Assembly: GCF_007989605.1 (NCBI RefSeq)
Contig: NZ_BJUL01000004.1
Coordinates: forward strand, 236,871 to 300,870
From: Vreelandella venusta
Lineage (GTDB): Bacteria; Pseudomonadota; Gammaproteobacteria; Pseudomonadales; Halomonadaceae
Direction: 5' to 3'
DNA length: 64,000 nucleotides
Part shown: positions 26,244 to 35,611 of the stretch, one piece after another
How the letters are laid out: each line of letters opens with the position of its first letter
Position numbering within the stretch: the first letter of the stretch is position 1
Translations under genes and position numbers: made by a program
The notes under the pieces: generated by a model
The model's input: the letters and a program-made list of their open reading frames with translations, nothing else
What the model was told of the DNA's origin: nothing
Database searches by the model: none

Positions 26244-27557
26244 CTAAAACGCTTCCCACTCATCGACTGCCGTGTTGCGCGCAGGTGTTTTTTTGGTCGC
26301 CGTGCTGTGGGCGATAGGTACTGGCTGAAGCGCTTGAGGCCGCATGGCAAACTTTTTCTCTGCCAGGGCAGGCGTCACCTGGAAGCGCTCAACCGCTTCC
26401 CTAAGACGTGCCGCTTCGCTCTCTAATTCGTTGGCGCTGCGTGCCGCCTGCTGAACCAACTGGGCATTTTGTTGAACAACCTGATCCATTTGGGCAACCG
26501 CTTGATTCACTTGCCCAATCCCGTTGCTTTGCTCTTCGGAGGCAGCCGCAATCTCATCCATAATGTCGTTGACCCGCTGCACCGCGGCGACAAGGTCCTG
26601 CATGGTTTTTCCCGCGTGGTTCACCCGTTGGGTACCCGCATCCACTTTGCCAAGCGATGTATCGATCAGCGTGCGAATTTCTTTAGCTGCATTCGCACTG
26701 CGGCTAGCGAGACTGCGAACTTCCTGCGCGACAACCGCAAACCCTTTGCCATGCTCACCCGCACGGGCGGCTTCTACCGAGGCATTTAAGGCGAGAATAT
26801 TGGTTTGAAAGGCAATCTTATCGATCACCGTAATAATGTCGGCAACCTGGTGGGAGCTGGCGCTAATGTCCTGCATGGTTTCAACAATATTGGCAACTTC
26901 TTCGCCACTGCGTCTGGCGGTTAGCGTTACTTCATTGGCGAGCTGACTGGCTTGTTGTGCATTGTCTGCATTGTGTCCAACGGTAGAGGCCAATTGCTCC
27001 ATGCTTGAGGCCGTCTCTTCTAGCGAAGAGGCCTGCTGTTCAGTGCGTGAGGAGAGGTCGTTATTGCCACTGGCGATATGTTGAGAGCGCTCAAAAATCG
27101 ACGCACCGCTTTGGCGTACTACGCCAACCGTTTCAGACAGTGAAGACTGCATATGCGCCATTGCACTATACAGCCTGCCAATTTCATTATTGCCCGGTGA
27201 GGTTATTTGCTGACTTAGATCGCCCTGGGCCATTTTCTCAAAGTAACCGACCAGACGATCCAAGGGGCGCAACACATTAACGGTCACCCCCCATACCACC
27301 ACCGCGACCGTTACGCCGGTCATAATGACCACGCCAATCAGCACCCAGCGAATGCGCGTCGCAAACTCACTAAACGCCGCTTGCTGCGCCTGCAAATCAC
27401 TCGATGCCTGCACAATAGCGGCACCGTGGTGGAGTGCATAAAGGCCTATACCACAGGCCACCACCACCAAGGTTGAGAAAGTGGCTAATACCAGCCCCCA
27501 ACTGAGACGCACGGTCATATTGCTCATCATTTGACGCAGTAGCGGTGTCACACGCAT
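26244..27557 (-). CDS. Methyl-accepting chemotaxis protein with minimal periplasmic loop
   Basis: The protein, about 437 residues, has two membrane helices separated by only about 30 residues (HHGAAIVQASSDLQAQQAAF), then HAMP and the methyl-accepting domain, ending DEWEAF. With so small a periplasmic part it may sense through membrane or HAMP state, or pair with another protein. The start is uncertain: ATG 27557 follows GGAG closely, the frame extends to a GTG at 27599, and ATG 27530/27527 (MSNMTVRLSW) also looks like a receptor N-terminus. It is the first receptor after cheW. Confidence 0.88.
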   Translation of the reverse strand: MRVTPLLRQMMSNMTVRLSWGLVLATFSTLVVVACGIGLYALHHGAAIVQASSDLQAQQAAFSEFATRIRWVLIGVVIMTGVTVAVVVWGVTVNVLRPLDRLVGYFEKMAQGDLSQQITSPGNNEIGRLYSAMAHMQSSLSETVGVVRQSGASIFERSQHIASGNNDLSSRTEQQASSLEETASSMEQLASTVGHNADNAQQASQLANEVTLTARRSGEEVANIVETMQDISASSHQVADIITVIDKIAFQTNILALNASVEAARAGEHGKGFAVVAQEVRSLASRSANAAKEIRTLIDTSLGKVDAGTQRVNHAGKTMQDLVAAVQRVNDIMDEIAAASEEQSNGIGQVNQAVAQMDQVVQQNAQLVQQAARSANELESEAARLREAVERFQVTPALAEKKFAMRPQALQPVPIAHSTATKKTPARNTAVDEWEAF

Positions 27558-27659
27558 TACTCCAAACACAACCGTAGTAGCCGATGCTATCCGTAGCACC
27601 AGAGAGGGCTGTTTTTTTGGCTTAAGAAGGCACTCTCCCTGTGCCCAGTCACACAGGTG

Positions 27660-28166
27660 TTAGCGGTTGCGGTTGCTGGTGCTATCGACCAAGGCCATTT
27701 CTTCGCTGGTCAGCAGCTTATCGATATCAACCAACACCAACATGCGGTCTTCAAGACTGCCTAAGCCGCTCAAGAAATCAGAGGAGAGCGTGACGCCAAA
27801 CTCAGGCGCTGGCTTGATTTGCTCGGGTGTTAGCGTCATGACATCGGAAACGCCGTCCACCACAATACCAACCACGCGATCGGCGACATTGACCACGATC
27901 ACAACGGTTTGACCACCGTACTCCACGCTGTCTAGGTGAAATTTAATGCGTAGATCGACAATGGGCACAATGACGCCACGCAAATTGGTCACCCCTTTAA
28001 TAAAATCAGGGGCATTGGCAATACGCGTGACGTTTTCATAGCCGCGTATTTCCTGAACCTTAAGAATATCAATGGCATACTCTTCTTCTCCCAAAGAGAA
28101 CACCAAAAATTCGCGATTATCGGCTTCTGCGGCGGACAGCACCGCACCATTGTTTGCCTGGCTCAT
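27660..28166 (-). CDS. cheW: Chemotaxis coupling protein CheW
   Basis: CheW links receptors to CheA. The 168-residue protein is a single CheW domain with [38 protein letters not shown] and [11 protein letters not shown]. Its start overlaps the cheA stop by four bases (ATGA), so both are translated together. Length and order match enteric cheAW. Confidence 0.97.
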   Translation of the reverse strand: MSQANNGAVLSAAEADNREFLVFSLGEEEYAIDILKVQEIRGYENVTRIANAPDFIKGVTNLRGVIVPIVDLRIKFHLDSVEYGGQTVVIVVNVADRVVGIVVDGVSDVMTLTPEQIKPAPEFGVTLSSDFLSGLGSLEDRMLVLVDIDKLLTSEEMALVDSTSNRNR

Positions 28167-30283
28167 GACGGCTCGGCCTCCTGGTAATAAGAGAGATGGG
28201 GATAACTCACCTGTTTTCCGGCTTCTTTCTTGGCACGGCTTAACCGATGTAAACCTGTAATATCGAGAATTAGCGCGACGCTACCGTCACCCAGGATGGT
28301 CGCCGCCGAAACCCCCGGCACTTTGCGGTAGTTATCTTCTAAGTTCTTGACAACCACCTGTTGCTGGCCAATCAGTTCATCGACCAACATGGCATAACGG
28401 CGCCCCTCCCCCTGCACGATCACGGCAATACTCTTGGTTGGGTCGGTAATGGCATTTTCCACATCGAGCACTTCATGGATCGCAATGACCGGCAGGTACT
28501 CATCGCGCACTTTAAGCACCACATCATCACCCGCCATGGCATACATATCGCCTTTGGCAGGCTGCAACGATTCAAGTACTGTGGAGAGTGGCAAAATAAA
28601 GGTTTCACCACCTACCTTGATCGACATACCGTCAAGAATGGCCAGTGTCAGCGGCAACACGATGCGCGTATTGGTGCCTTCACCTTTCTTGGACTGGATT
28701 TCAACCCGGCCGCCCATGCCTTGAATATTCCGCTTGACCACATCCATGCCAACACCACGGCCAGAAACGTCGGTGACTTCTTTTGCGGTGGAGAAACCCG
28801 GTGCAAAAATCAGCTGGAAGACTTCTTCGTCAGGCATGTTGTCGGAAACGCTCAAGCCGTTCTCACGCGCCTTGGCCAACAACCGATCACGATCCATGCC
28901 CGCGCCATCGTCACGCACTTCAATCAGAATATTGCCGCCCTGATGGCGTGCTGATAACACGAGCTTGCCAACACGGGGCTTACCTACCGCTTCCCGCTCA
29001 TCCGGCATTTCGATGCCGTGATCCAAACTATTACGTACCAAGTGCGTTAGCGGATCGGTAATGCGCTCAACCAGACTTTTATCCAGCTCGGTGGACTTGC
29101 CTTCGGTAATCAGCTCAATTTCTTTGCCCAATTTACCGGCGGTATCACGTACAACACGGGGGAATCGGCTAAACACAAATTCCATCGGAATCATGCGGAT
29201 CGACATTACCGCTTCTTGAAGATCGCGTGCGTTACGCTGGAGCAGGCTCATGCCATTTTGCAGCGAGCTATTGCCAACAGATTGATCACCAAGGTCGCTG
29301 ACCGTTTGGTCCAGCATCGACTGGGTAATAATCAGCTCGCCCACCAAATTGATGATCTGGTCGACTTTATCTACCGACACACGGATCGAGGCAGACTCGG
29401 CGGCCGCTTTTTTGGGGGCGGATTTGGCTGGCTTTTCTGGCGAGGGTGTTTTGTCAGCAGGTTTAGCCACCGCTGGCGCCGCTGGCTCAACACTATTAGG
29501 AGGCTCAACACTAGCAGTAGACTCAACAACATCAGTCGACACGGCTGCTGGCGCGTCTAACGCAGCGCTGGCACCTTGGCCTTTTTCAACCGCTGTCTGG
29601 CTAATTTCGATCTGCTCAGGCTCGATAATGAAGCACATCACCGCTTCAATATCGTCCGCACTGACGTCACCCGTCAGCGTGACTTCATAACGTTTTTCAT
29701 CACCCGAGTGGGACTGGACATCACCCAGTTGCTCAAGCTCTTCTACCAGCAGCGTGCGATCTTTTTCGTTAACATTCAGTAGCGCAACCAACAGATGGCG
29801 CTCGCTTGGCGCGGGGGATTCGGCAGCCACGGCGCTGGCTGATGGTTTTTTTTCAACCGCTGGCGCGGGGGGCGCTGGTGCATCCAACGTCTGGCCAATT
29901 TCTTCTAGCGCGATCTGCTGCAGTGTCTGGCAGATCCGCTCGTAGGCTTCTTGGTTGGGCTCTTCCTCGTTGCGATAGGCATCGAGTTGCTCATGCATGA
30001 TGTCTTTTGCCTCTAAAAAAGTATCAACGAGGTCGGCTCGCAATGTCAGCTCACCTTTGCGTGCGTGATCTAACAAGTTCTCAAAGATGTGCGTCGTTTT
30101 CTGCAACACACTGAAGCCGAAGGTACCCGCGCCGCCTTTTATTGAGTGGGCAGCGCGGAAGATAGCGTTTAGCTGCTCGCTATCCGGATCATCGACATCC
30201 AGCTCCAGCAGGTGCTGCTCCATATCGGCCAGCAGCTCTTCAGCTTCTTCAAAAAAGGTGTCAAAAAAATCCGCTATATCCAT
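28163..30283 (-). CDS. cheA: Chemotaxis histidine kinase CheA
   Basis: The 706-residue kinase has all five parts. P1 carries the phosphorylated histidine in [12 protein letters not shown] (about H46). P2 binds CheY/CheB (about 165-235). A long A/P/E-rich linker (about 240-300) follows, then the P3 dimer helices, P4 ATPase ([12 protein letters not shown]-box, [19 protein letters not shown]) and P5 CheW-like end. I chose ATG 30283 (MDIADFF, as in enteric CheA) because GGAG lies six bases upstream; a GTG at 30295 overlaps that site. It follows motB by 43 bases. Confidence 0.97.
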   Translation of the reverse strand: MDIADFFDTFFEEAEELLADMEQHLLELDVDDPDSEQLNAIFRAAHSIKGGAGTFGFSVLQKTTHIFENLLDHARKGELTLRADLVDTFLEAKDIMHEQLDAYRNEEEPNQEAYERICQTLQQIALEEIGQTLDAPAPPAPAVEKKPSASAVAAESPAPSERHLLVALLNVNEKDRTLLVEELEQLGDVQSHSGDEKRYEVTLTGDVSADDIEAVMCFIIEPEQIEISQTAVEKGQGASAALDAPAAVSTDVVESTASVEPPNSVEPAAPAVAKPADKTPSPEKPAKSAPKKAAAESASIRVSVDKVDQIINLVGELIITQSMLDQTVSDLGDQSVGNSSLQNGMSLLQRNARDLQEAVMSIRMIPMEFVFSRFPRVVRDTAGKLGKEIELITEGKSTELDKSLVERITDPLTHLVRNSLDHGIEMPDEREAVGKPRVGKLVLSARHQGGNILIEVRDDGAGMDRDRLLAKARENGLSVSDNMPDEEVFQLIFAPGFSTAKEVTDVSGRGVGMDVVKRNIQGMGGRVEIQSKKGEGTNTRIVLPLTLAILDGMSIKVGGETFILPLSTVLESLQPAKGDMYAMAGDDVVLKVRDEYLPVIAIHEVLDVENAITDPTKSIAVIVQGEGRRYAMLVDELIGQQQVVVKNLEDNYRKVPGVSAATILGDGSVALILDITGLHRLSRAKKEAGKQVSYPHLSYYQEAEPS

Positions 30284-30326
30284 GCACCGCTCCACATAAA
30301 CGTCTTAGTGTTGTGATAAGCCCTGC

Positions 30327-31247
30327 TCATTCGCTTTCATCGCTCTGAGACGCGCTTTGTGGCAGCGCTTCTAAAAGCGCATCTTCCTCAGGCAATGAGG
30401 AATCAAAACTCATAACGCCTGGATTACGAATCGCTTCAGCGATTTCTGGCAATAAGACAACAAGCTCAATGCGACGATTAACCGGGTCTGTCGGCGCAGT
30501 GTCAGGCAGCCTGACACGATCGGCAAAGCCCGATACGCGCAGCAGTTGATCGGGATCAAGTCCACCCGCAACCAATTCACGCCGAGAGGCATTCGCTCGG
30601 TCGTTGGACAGCTCCCAGTTGCTGTAGCCTCGATAGCCACCTGCATAAGGCACGCTGTCGGTGTGGCCGCTGATGCTTAAGTCATTGGGTAATTCGTTAA
30701 GTAGCGGTGCCATCGTACGGAGCAGGTTGCGCATGTAGGGAGCCACTTGGTCACTGCCTAACTCGAACATAGGCCGCTGCTCCGTATCGAGCAGCTGAAT
30801 CCGTAGCCCTTCACGGGTTAAATCAAAGCGCATTTGGCTACGTAGGTGGCGCAGCTCCGGGTCTTGCTCAATGGCCCGCTCAATGCGCTCTTGCAAATCG
30901 TTAAAGAAACGCCGCTCCTGAACACTGGGACGGCTATGCTGCAGGATATCAATCCGAGCTCGTTCGCCATCGGTGTGGGTCGGGTCTGGGCCGCCGCCTG
31001 GAATCACCTGGGTGCTTCCTGACCGATCGCCACTGGTCATTGCCGAGATCAATGGCGTACTGAAGTACTCTGCAACACTGCGACGGGTTTCTTCGTCGGA
31101 AACACTTAAAATCCACATGACCAAAAACAGCGCCATCAGAGCTGTCATAAAGTCAGCAAGGGCGATCTTCCACGCACCGCCATGGTGGGCATGCACCACT
31201 TTTTTGCGCCGAATAACAATCGGACGCTTATCGCCCCCCTTACTCAT
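30327..31247 (-). CDS. motB: Flagellar stator protein MotB
   Basis: The 306-residue protein has a basic N-terminus, one membrane helix with the ion-binding aspartate at D32 (KIALADFMTALMALFLVMWIL, the same position as in enteric MotB), a plug/linker region, and a C-terminal OmpA-type peptidoglycan-binding domain (SISGHTDSVPY, NWELSNDRANASRREL). It pairs with MotA, whose gene overlaps it by four bases. The close match to enteric MotB around D32 suggests proton coupling, which is inference. Confidence 0.96.
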   Translation of the reverse strand: MSKGGDKRPIVIRRKKVVHAHHGGAWKIALADFMTALMALFLVMWILSVSDEETRRSVAEYFSTPLISAMTSGDRSGSTQVIPGGGPDPTHTDGERARIDILQHSRPSVQERRFFNDLQERIERAIEQDPELRHLRSQMRFDLTREGLRIQLLDTEQRPMFELGSDQVAPYMRNLLRTMAPLLNELPNDLSISGHTDSVPYAGGYRGYSNWELSNDRANASRRELVAGGLDPDQLLRVSGFADRVRLPDTAPTDPVNRRIELVVLLPEIAEAIRNPGVMSFDSSLPEEDALLEALPQSASQSDESE

Positions 31248-32113
31248 GCATTACCGCCCTTTTTAGCGTCGCGAACGTACTCTTCAAGCTCTGCGAAGCT
31301 GGGACGTTCGGTGCTGTGTAATGCCTTCCGACCAAATTCGACAGCTAACTGGGGAGCATAACCATGCAGGCTCGCCAGTAGCGTGACACGGATACACTGG
31401 AGCATTTTTTCTGCTTCTTTGGCTTGCCGCTCGGCATAGCTCGCAATTGGGCTGATAAACCCATAGCCCATTAAAATCCCCAGGAAGGTACCTACCAGTG
31501 CCATGGCAATCATTTGTCCCATTTGTTCAGGGCTGGCATCTGCGTAGGTCAATGCTTTAATAACCCCCATTACCGCGGCGACGATCCCGAACGCAGGCAT
31601 TGCATCACCTACTTTGGCAATCGCATCAACGGGAATATGGGCTTCCTGCTCAAATACTTCGATTTCGTGAAGCATTAATTCATCGATTTCCATCGGTTCC
31701 ATGCCACCACTCACCATCAACCGCAGATAATCGGTTAAAAAATCCATAATATGAGGGTCTGCAAGCACCGTGGGATGCTCTTGAAACAGCGGGCTGTCCT
31801 GGGGGTTGTCAATGTCACGCTCAATGCCCAACATCCCCTCACGACGCACTTTAGAGAGGATCTTGTATTGCAGCGCCATTAACTCCATATACAGTGCTTT
31901 ATTATATTTTTTGGTGCGCTTGAGCCGGGGAAGTATTTTAAACGTGGCTTTAATCGCTTTGCCGTTATTGGCAGCAATAAAAGCGCCAACGCCTGCACCG
32001 CCAATAATCAGCAGCTCCAGGGGTTGGAACAAGGGGCCCAAGCTACCGCCTGCCATCACATAACCGCCAAAGACAGATAGCAGTACGACCAAATAACCCA
32101 GAGGAATCAGCAC
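31244..32113 (-). CDS. motA: Flagellar stator protein MotA
   Basis: The 289-residue protein has the MotA pattern: two N-terminal membrane helices, a large cytoplasmic loop, and two more helices (DAMPAFGIVAAVMGVIKAL and ALVGTFLGILMGYGFISPI). Loop charges RRE and the DYLRLMVSGGMEPMEIDELM region match enteric MotA. GTG start after AAGGA. It is the first gene after flhDC, 226 bases downstream. I found no consensus sigma-28 site in that gap. Confidence 0.96.
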   Translation of the reverse strand: MLIPLGYLVVLLSVFGGYVMAGGSLGPLFQPLELLIIGGAGVGAFIAANNGKAIKATFKILPRLKRTKKYNKALYMELMALQYKILSKVRREGMLGIERDIDNPQDSPLFQEHPTVLADPHIMDFLTDYLRLMVSGGMEPMEIDELMLHEIEVFEQEAHIPVDAIAKVGDAMPAFGIVAAVMGVIKALTYADASPEQMGQMIAMALVGTFLGILMGYGFISPIASYAERQAKEAEKMLQCIRVTLLASLHGYAPQLAVEFGRKALHSTERPSFAELEEYVRDAKKGGNA

Positions 32114-32339
32114 AAGCAGTGTCCTTGCGGTATCAGTTTTATCTCATAGGAGCGCGATTGCCGTGTTTCAAAAAGAAGACACAGAAAAGTCCCGCTCCAC
32201 GCGTTTCTTAGCCATAGCATACGCAGGCGTAGGCAGTTCTAATGAAAAAGTACCCACCCCTTTTGGTGCTATCTATGCGTTAAAGACGCACTTTTTTGGT
32301 TATATGCTTACCCGCTGTGGGTAAGACAGTTTTAATCTT

Positions 32340-32864
32340 TCATAGCCGCGCCTTGCGCGTTTTGCCGGCTCGCGAGGGAGGCTGACAAATACCACAAACA
32401 TAATCATGAGTGGGGCTATGCGCATGCGCGACAAAGTGCCCCCCACAGCGCGTGCACCTGTTGAGTTGCAACAAGTCACTTTCAAAAAACCGTACCAGTG
32501 TCCACGCCCGAGTAAGCCCAAGCACCGGCTCAACGTTTTCGAGGTTTATCTGCTCTTCATACAGGCGGTAGGCTTTGACAAAGGCATCAATACGCTCGCA
32601 ACAGGTATTATTTTGAATACTGTTATAAATGTTATAAAACAGCGACGAATGCACGTTTGGCAGCCACGTCACGAACCAGTCCGCTGAAAAAGGCAGCATC
32701 CCCTTAGGCGGCGACATCCCCCGCACTTCTTTGTACAACTTAATCAAGCGCGTGCGACTTAGGTCTGTTTCGGTCTCTAGTACTTGTAAACGTGCACCCA
32801 ATTCAATCAGCTCAATGGCCAGTTGCACTTGGTGCATTTCATCAACCAAGCTTTTCTGACTCAC
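32340..32864 (-). CDS. flhC: Flagellar master activator subunit FlhC
   Basis: FlhC joins FlhD in an FlhD4C2 complex that activates early flagellar promoters. The 174-residue protein shows FlhC features: [40 protein letters not shown], and a zinc site of four cysteines (CTRCGGHFV...CGICQPPSR). It overlaps flhD by four bases. Basic C-terminus [10 protein letters not shown]. Enterics are the classic hosts, and its presence next to motAB reproduces the enteric order. Confidence 0.96.
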   Translation of the reverse strand: MSQKSLVDEMHQVQLAIELIELGARLQVLETETDLSRTRLIKLYKEVRGMSPPKGMLPFSADWFVTWLPNVHSSLFYNIYNSIQNNTCCERIDAFVKAYRLYEEQINLENVEPVLGLTRAWTLVRFFESDLLQLNRCTRCGGHFVAHAHSPTHDYVCGICQPPSRAGKTRKARL

Positions 32865-33193
32865 TCTGACTCTCCTACCGGAAACACCTCAAACTCTTCA
32901 CAAGCCGACAACAAAGAAGCATGTAACCCTGAAAGACCTTGATCCCGAGGGTTATGAGTAATTTTGCGCAGTTGATGGACGCTCGTTTGGCTTAGCCGGC
33001 AGATCAGCTGGTTATTGCGCGCCAGTTTCGTCAACTGCCGAGCATTCAGAGACACCAGCAGATCAGCAAGCTCGCTGTCTACCTTTAGGCGAAACATCGC
33101 TGCCTCTCGGTCTTCGACCAACAAACGCTGCGCGAGAAGTAAATACGCTAAATTAATTTCTTGAATTTCATCGAGAAAGCTTGTTTGACTCAT
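32861..33193 (-). CDS. flhD: Flagellar master activator subunit FlhD
   Basis: The 110-residue protein matches FlhD, with [18 protein letters not shown], the [24 protein letters not shown] core and the C-terminal helix bundle. Together with FlhC it would switch on the class II genes. A possible minus-strand -10 TATAAA lies at 33236-33231. An inverted repeat further upstream may be an operator. It is the first gene of the large minus-strand chemotaxis cluster. Confidence 0.94.
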   Translation of the reverse strand: MSQTSFLDEIQEINLAYLLLAQRLLVEDREAAMFRLKVDSELADLLVSLNARQLTKLARNNQLICRLSQTSVHQLRKITHNPRDQGLSGLHASLLSACEEFEVFPVGESE

Positions 33194-33278
33194 AGTGTTC
33201 CATCGAACGACATGGGCGTTTCGTTATGGCTTTATACTGACGCCTTAAAGGTTTTTAACATTCCTCTGTCATGGTTAC

Positions 33279-33293
33279 ATACAACGTTTGTAT
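33279..33293. promoter_or_regulatory. Inverted repeat upstream of flhDC, possible operator
   Basis: ATACAA-CGT-TTGTAT is a perfect six-base inverted repeat with a three-base centre. It lies 86 bases before the flhD start and touches the end of the flhB-like gene. Position and symmetry suggest a regulator site for flhDC; the binding protein is unknown. Confidence 0.35.
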
Positions 33294-33296
33294 TGG

Positions 33297-33590
33297 CTAC
33301 CAGCGCTCTTGACGAGGAATTAACCCTTCTTCGGATAACTCAAAAACCCATACAAGAAGCTCTGCAATCACCTGATATAAATTTGCCGGAACCTCGGCAT
33401 CGAGATCTAACTGCATCAGCAGTGCTACAAGCTCAGGTGCATCGTGCACATAAATACCTTGGCGCTGAGCCTCCGCCATAATCCGCTCCGCCAGCTCGCC
33501 GTAACCCTTTGCGATCACTCTCGGTGCCTGATCTCTGTCTTGATAGGCTAGCGCGACAGCTTGGCGACGATGTTCACCCGAGGTCGTCAT
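33297..33590 (-). CDS. Free-standing FlhB C-terminal-domain protein (EscU/FlhB-like)
   Basis: The 97-residue protein starts MTTSGEHRRQAVALAYQDRD and aligns with FlhB from just after its NPTH cleavage site: AVALAY, APRVIAKGYGELAERI, DAPELVALLMQLDLDAEVPANLYQVIAELLVWVF. It has no membrane segments and no NPTH. I chose ATG 33590 because GGAGG lies six bases upstream; ATG 33593 is adjacent. It overlaps the FliK-like gene by 17 bases. Similar small proteins (FlhX-type) occur in other flagellated bacteria and can stand in for the FlhB C-terminal part. A modulating role in export switching is inference. Confidence 0.88.
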   Translation of the reverse strand: MTTSGEHRRQAVALAYQDRDQAPRVIAKGYGELAERIMAEAQRQGIYVHDAPELVALLMQLDLDAEVPANLYQVIAELLVWVFELSEEGLIPRQERW

Positions 33591-34788
33591 CATGGCCCTC
33601 CAAGGCGGCATAATGTGCTCGCACCTGAACACTGCGAAAATCTAACGCCTGCAGACGTTTTTCTAATCGCTCACTGCCCAGCTCTAAAGACTGGTATGTC
33701 GACGCCGTATCTGTGGTTAGATCGATGCTTAACGCTGACTGGTAAAGCCTGATGGAGGCGCTGAACGCTCCCAGGTTAGGCACGTCGAGCTGCATATCTG
33801 ACTGCCAGACACCATCCTCCTCCGCCTCTTGCTGGGCGCTTTCGCGCTCCCCTTCCCGAGTGGGCATATGAATGACTAATGCCATGAAAATACCGGCCCA
33901 CACATCCCCTTCCCAGCGAAGAACCGGCATCACAAGCATATCGAGCTGCTGACGCACTAAGCTCTGCAAACTTTCATGCACAATCTCACGGCCACCGCGC
34001 GCTAGCGAACTCTCTTCCATCGCCATATCAATGCTGACGGCAGCGCTTGCAGAGACATTGGCAGACACACGCTCAGGCTGTGCGCCTGTTGGCAGGGTAT
34101 TACCTGGCATAAGCGCGGCAGGGCGGATCAAATTAGCTTGCTCACTTGCCACAGGTATCAGCAGCGAATTCGGCAATATGGCAACGTTTGTATGACTTTT
34201 CCCTAATGCGGCACTTGGCGCAAAAGGAGGCATTACAAACGAGGCCATACTGGCAGGCAACATTACTCGCGAACCTGTCTGCATCTGCGGTTCTCGCAGC
34301 AACTGCTGCCGGGAAAACTCGCCTTGAAACCATCGCTTCAAATGCGACTCGTAAAACAGCCCGCTATCCCGAATGCTGCCTTCTAACCGACTCGCCAGTG
34401 CCGTCGCAGAGGGCGCTTCCGCCGATCCCATCAGCGGCGCCTGGGGGCGCACCATTGCTGGTGGCGCAGGAAAACGCAACAAGACATCGGCGATGGTGCG
34501 CGCCGCTGGGCTAAAGTGAGTTTGCGTTGAGCCTAGTAGTGGATTGGCTGTCTCTCCCTTAGCGGCGGGCAGCCGTTGCCCATCAAGCGTAGATGGCAGA
34601 CGCCTAAGGTCATCAAGAGGTGACGATAGCGGGCGCCCATCCAGGCTTGCATCGCCTTGCAGTGCGCGCGGCCCCTCACCCGGTGGCACTGGCTGCACGG
34701 GCGCGTTAAGAGGACGCTGGGACAGCTCGCCCTTACGCCCAAGCACTTGGTGCATGAGCGTATCAATAAGTGGCGTAATGCCACTCAC
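33574..34788 (-). CDS. Second FliK-like hook-length-control domain protein
   Basis: The 404-residue protein has a low-complexity, P/S/A-rich N-terminal half. A segment SRLEGSIRDSGLFYESHLKRW (about 133-153) follows, then a C-terminal domain (about 290-395) with the FliK-type order LDVPNLGAFSASIRLYQSALSIDL and a closing ERLEKRLQALDF stretch. FliK proteins measure hook length and trigger the FlhB switch. This one differs from the main FliK at 44263-45885. It is encoded directly before an FlhB C-terminal-domain protein, so the pair mirrors FliK-FlhB. GTG start overlapping fliT (GTGA). Confidence 0.75.
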   Translation of the reverse strand: MSGITPLIDTLMHQVLGRKGELSQRPLNAPVQPVPPGEGPRALQGDASLDGRPLSSPLDDLRRLPSTLDGQRLPAAKGETANPLLGSTQTHFSPAARTIADVLLRFPAPPAMVRPQAPLMGSAEAPSATALASRLEGSIRDSGLFYESHLKRWFQGEFSRQQLLREPQMQTGSRVMLPASMASFVMPPFAPSAALGKSHTNVAILPNSLLIPVASEQANLIRPAALMPGNTLPTGAQPERVSANVSASAAVSIDMAMEESSLARGGREIVHESLQSLVRQQLDMLVMPVLRWEGDVWAGIFMALVIHMPTREGERESAQQEAEEDGVWQSDMQLDVPNLGAFSASIRLYQSALSIDLTTDTASTYQSLELGSERLEKRLQALDFRSVQVRAHYAALEGHDDDLG

Positions 34789-35186
34789 GTAGCTTCCTCT
34801 TCCTGATCGTTATCGAAAAGCGTCGCATTCGCTTGCTGAGGCGCATAAGCACGATGCAAACTTCGTTGACGTTGAGAAACACCTATCAGCTTGCCTAGCT
34901 CATCTCGCCTAGCCACCAAACGGCGACGAATTTCAACATCGTGCTCAAGAATGCTTTCCAGTAACTCTGTTTTTTGCCTCCGGCCATCATCATCAAGCAC
35001 GGTCTCTTCATCATGTTTACGCAACGCTTCAACGGACATCACATAGTGAGTACGTTGTTCGATAAGCTCTGCCCACTGCTCCGCATTCGCGAGCTCGTGC
35101 ATTTTTGTCACACAGATGAGTAGCTTGGCGTACGCTTCAATAAGCGCTTGCTGGGCATTTTCACGAGCAGTTTCAGAAGCCGACAT
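34785..35186 (-). CDS. fliT: Flagellar export chaperone FliT
   Basis: The 133-residue, mostly helical, charged protein matches FliT-type proteins in size and position after fliS. The helix ALIEAYAKLLICVTKMHELANAEQWAELIEQ is the recognisable part. FliT guards the cap protein FliD, and in enterics it also restrains FlhDC. I chose ATG 35186 with GAGG six bases upstream, overlapping the end of fliS; GTG 35198 is the alternative. Sequence conservation in this family is low, so the call leans on order. Confidence 0.78.
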   Translation of the reverse strand: MSASETARENAQQALIEAYAKLLICVTKMHELANAEQWAELIEQRTHYVMSVEALRKHDEETVLDDDGRRQKTELLESILEHDVEIRRRLVARRDELGKLIGVSQRQRSLHRAYAPQQANATLFDNDQEEEAT

Positions 35187-35194
35187 GCTTTGCC

Positions 35195-35611
35195 TCACGC
35201 ACTTTGCTGTTGACCGATTTCACGCCATGCAGAGGCGATGTCTTCAAGCAAACGTTCTGCTTGGTTGAGGCTGTCTTCATCATTTCGAAGGTTTGCGGCT
35301 AACAATAAACGGGAAATGTAGTCATAGAGAGAAGCCAAGCGCTCAGCAATATCACCGCCCTTCTCTTGATCCAGCGCAGCAACCAAGCCGTTGTTAATAA
35401 TATCCAGCGCCTTGGAAATCGACTTTCCTTTTTCGGCCGTGTGACCTGCCTGCATATGAATACGCGCCGCACGGATGGCCGCCTGAGCACCATCAAACAG
35501 CATTACAATAAGCTGATGAGGATCAGCTGACATAACGCCGCTTTCCACGCCAACGCGGGCGTAGGCATTGGCACCTCGGCCATAAGCGGCGCCACCGCGA
35601 GAGTATGTCAT
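35195..35611 (-). CDS. fliS: Flagellin export chaperone FliS
   Basis: FliS binds the flagellin C-terminus and keeps it unfolded until export. The 138-residue product shows ADPHQLIVMLFDGAQAAIRAA and KSISKALDIINNGLVAALDQEKGG, the FliS signature. ATG 35611 follows AAGGAGAG; a longer in-frame start at 35674 has a nonfitting hydrophobic leader. It is first in an operon with fliT, the FliK-like and the FlhB-like genes, behind a sigma-28 promoter. Confidence 0.95.
   Translation of the reverse strand: MTYSRGGAAYGRGANAYARVGVESGVMSADPHQLIVMLFDGAQAAIRAARIHMQAGHTAEKGKSISKALDIINNGLVAALDQEKGGDIAERLASLYDYISRLLLAANLRNDEDSLNQAERLLEDIASAWREIGQQQSA

Noticed and set aside
28120..28150. Sigma-28-like TTATCGGC inside cheW
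   Set aside because: Only the -10 matches; the -35 position reads ACAGCACC and the site is within coding sequence.
28361..28954. 197-codon plus-strand frame opposite cheA
   Set aside because: Lies inside the conserved CheA kinase region; no ribosome site and no domain.
32307..32325. Hairpin CTTACCC-N5-GGGTAAG between flhC and motA as a terminator
   Set aside because: The stem is only seven pairs and no T run follows on the minus strand; it may be chance or a weak pause.
33297..33590. flhB-like gene as a decayed flhB fragment
   Set aside because: It has its own strong ribosome site, an intact frame, overlaps its neighbour and is in a promoter-driven operon, so it looks like a real small gene.
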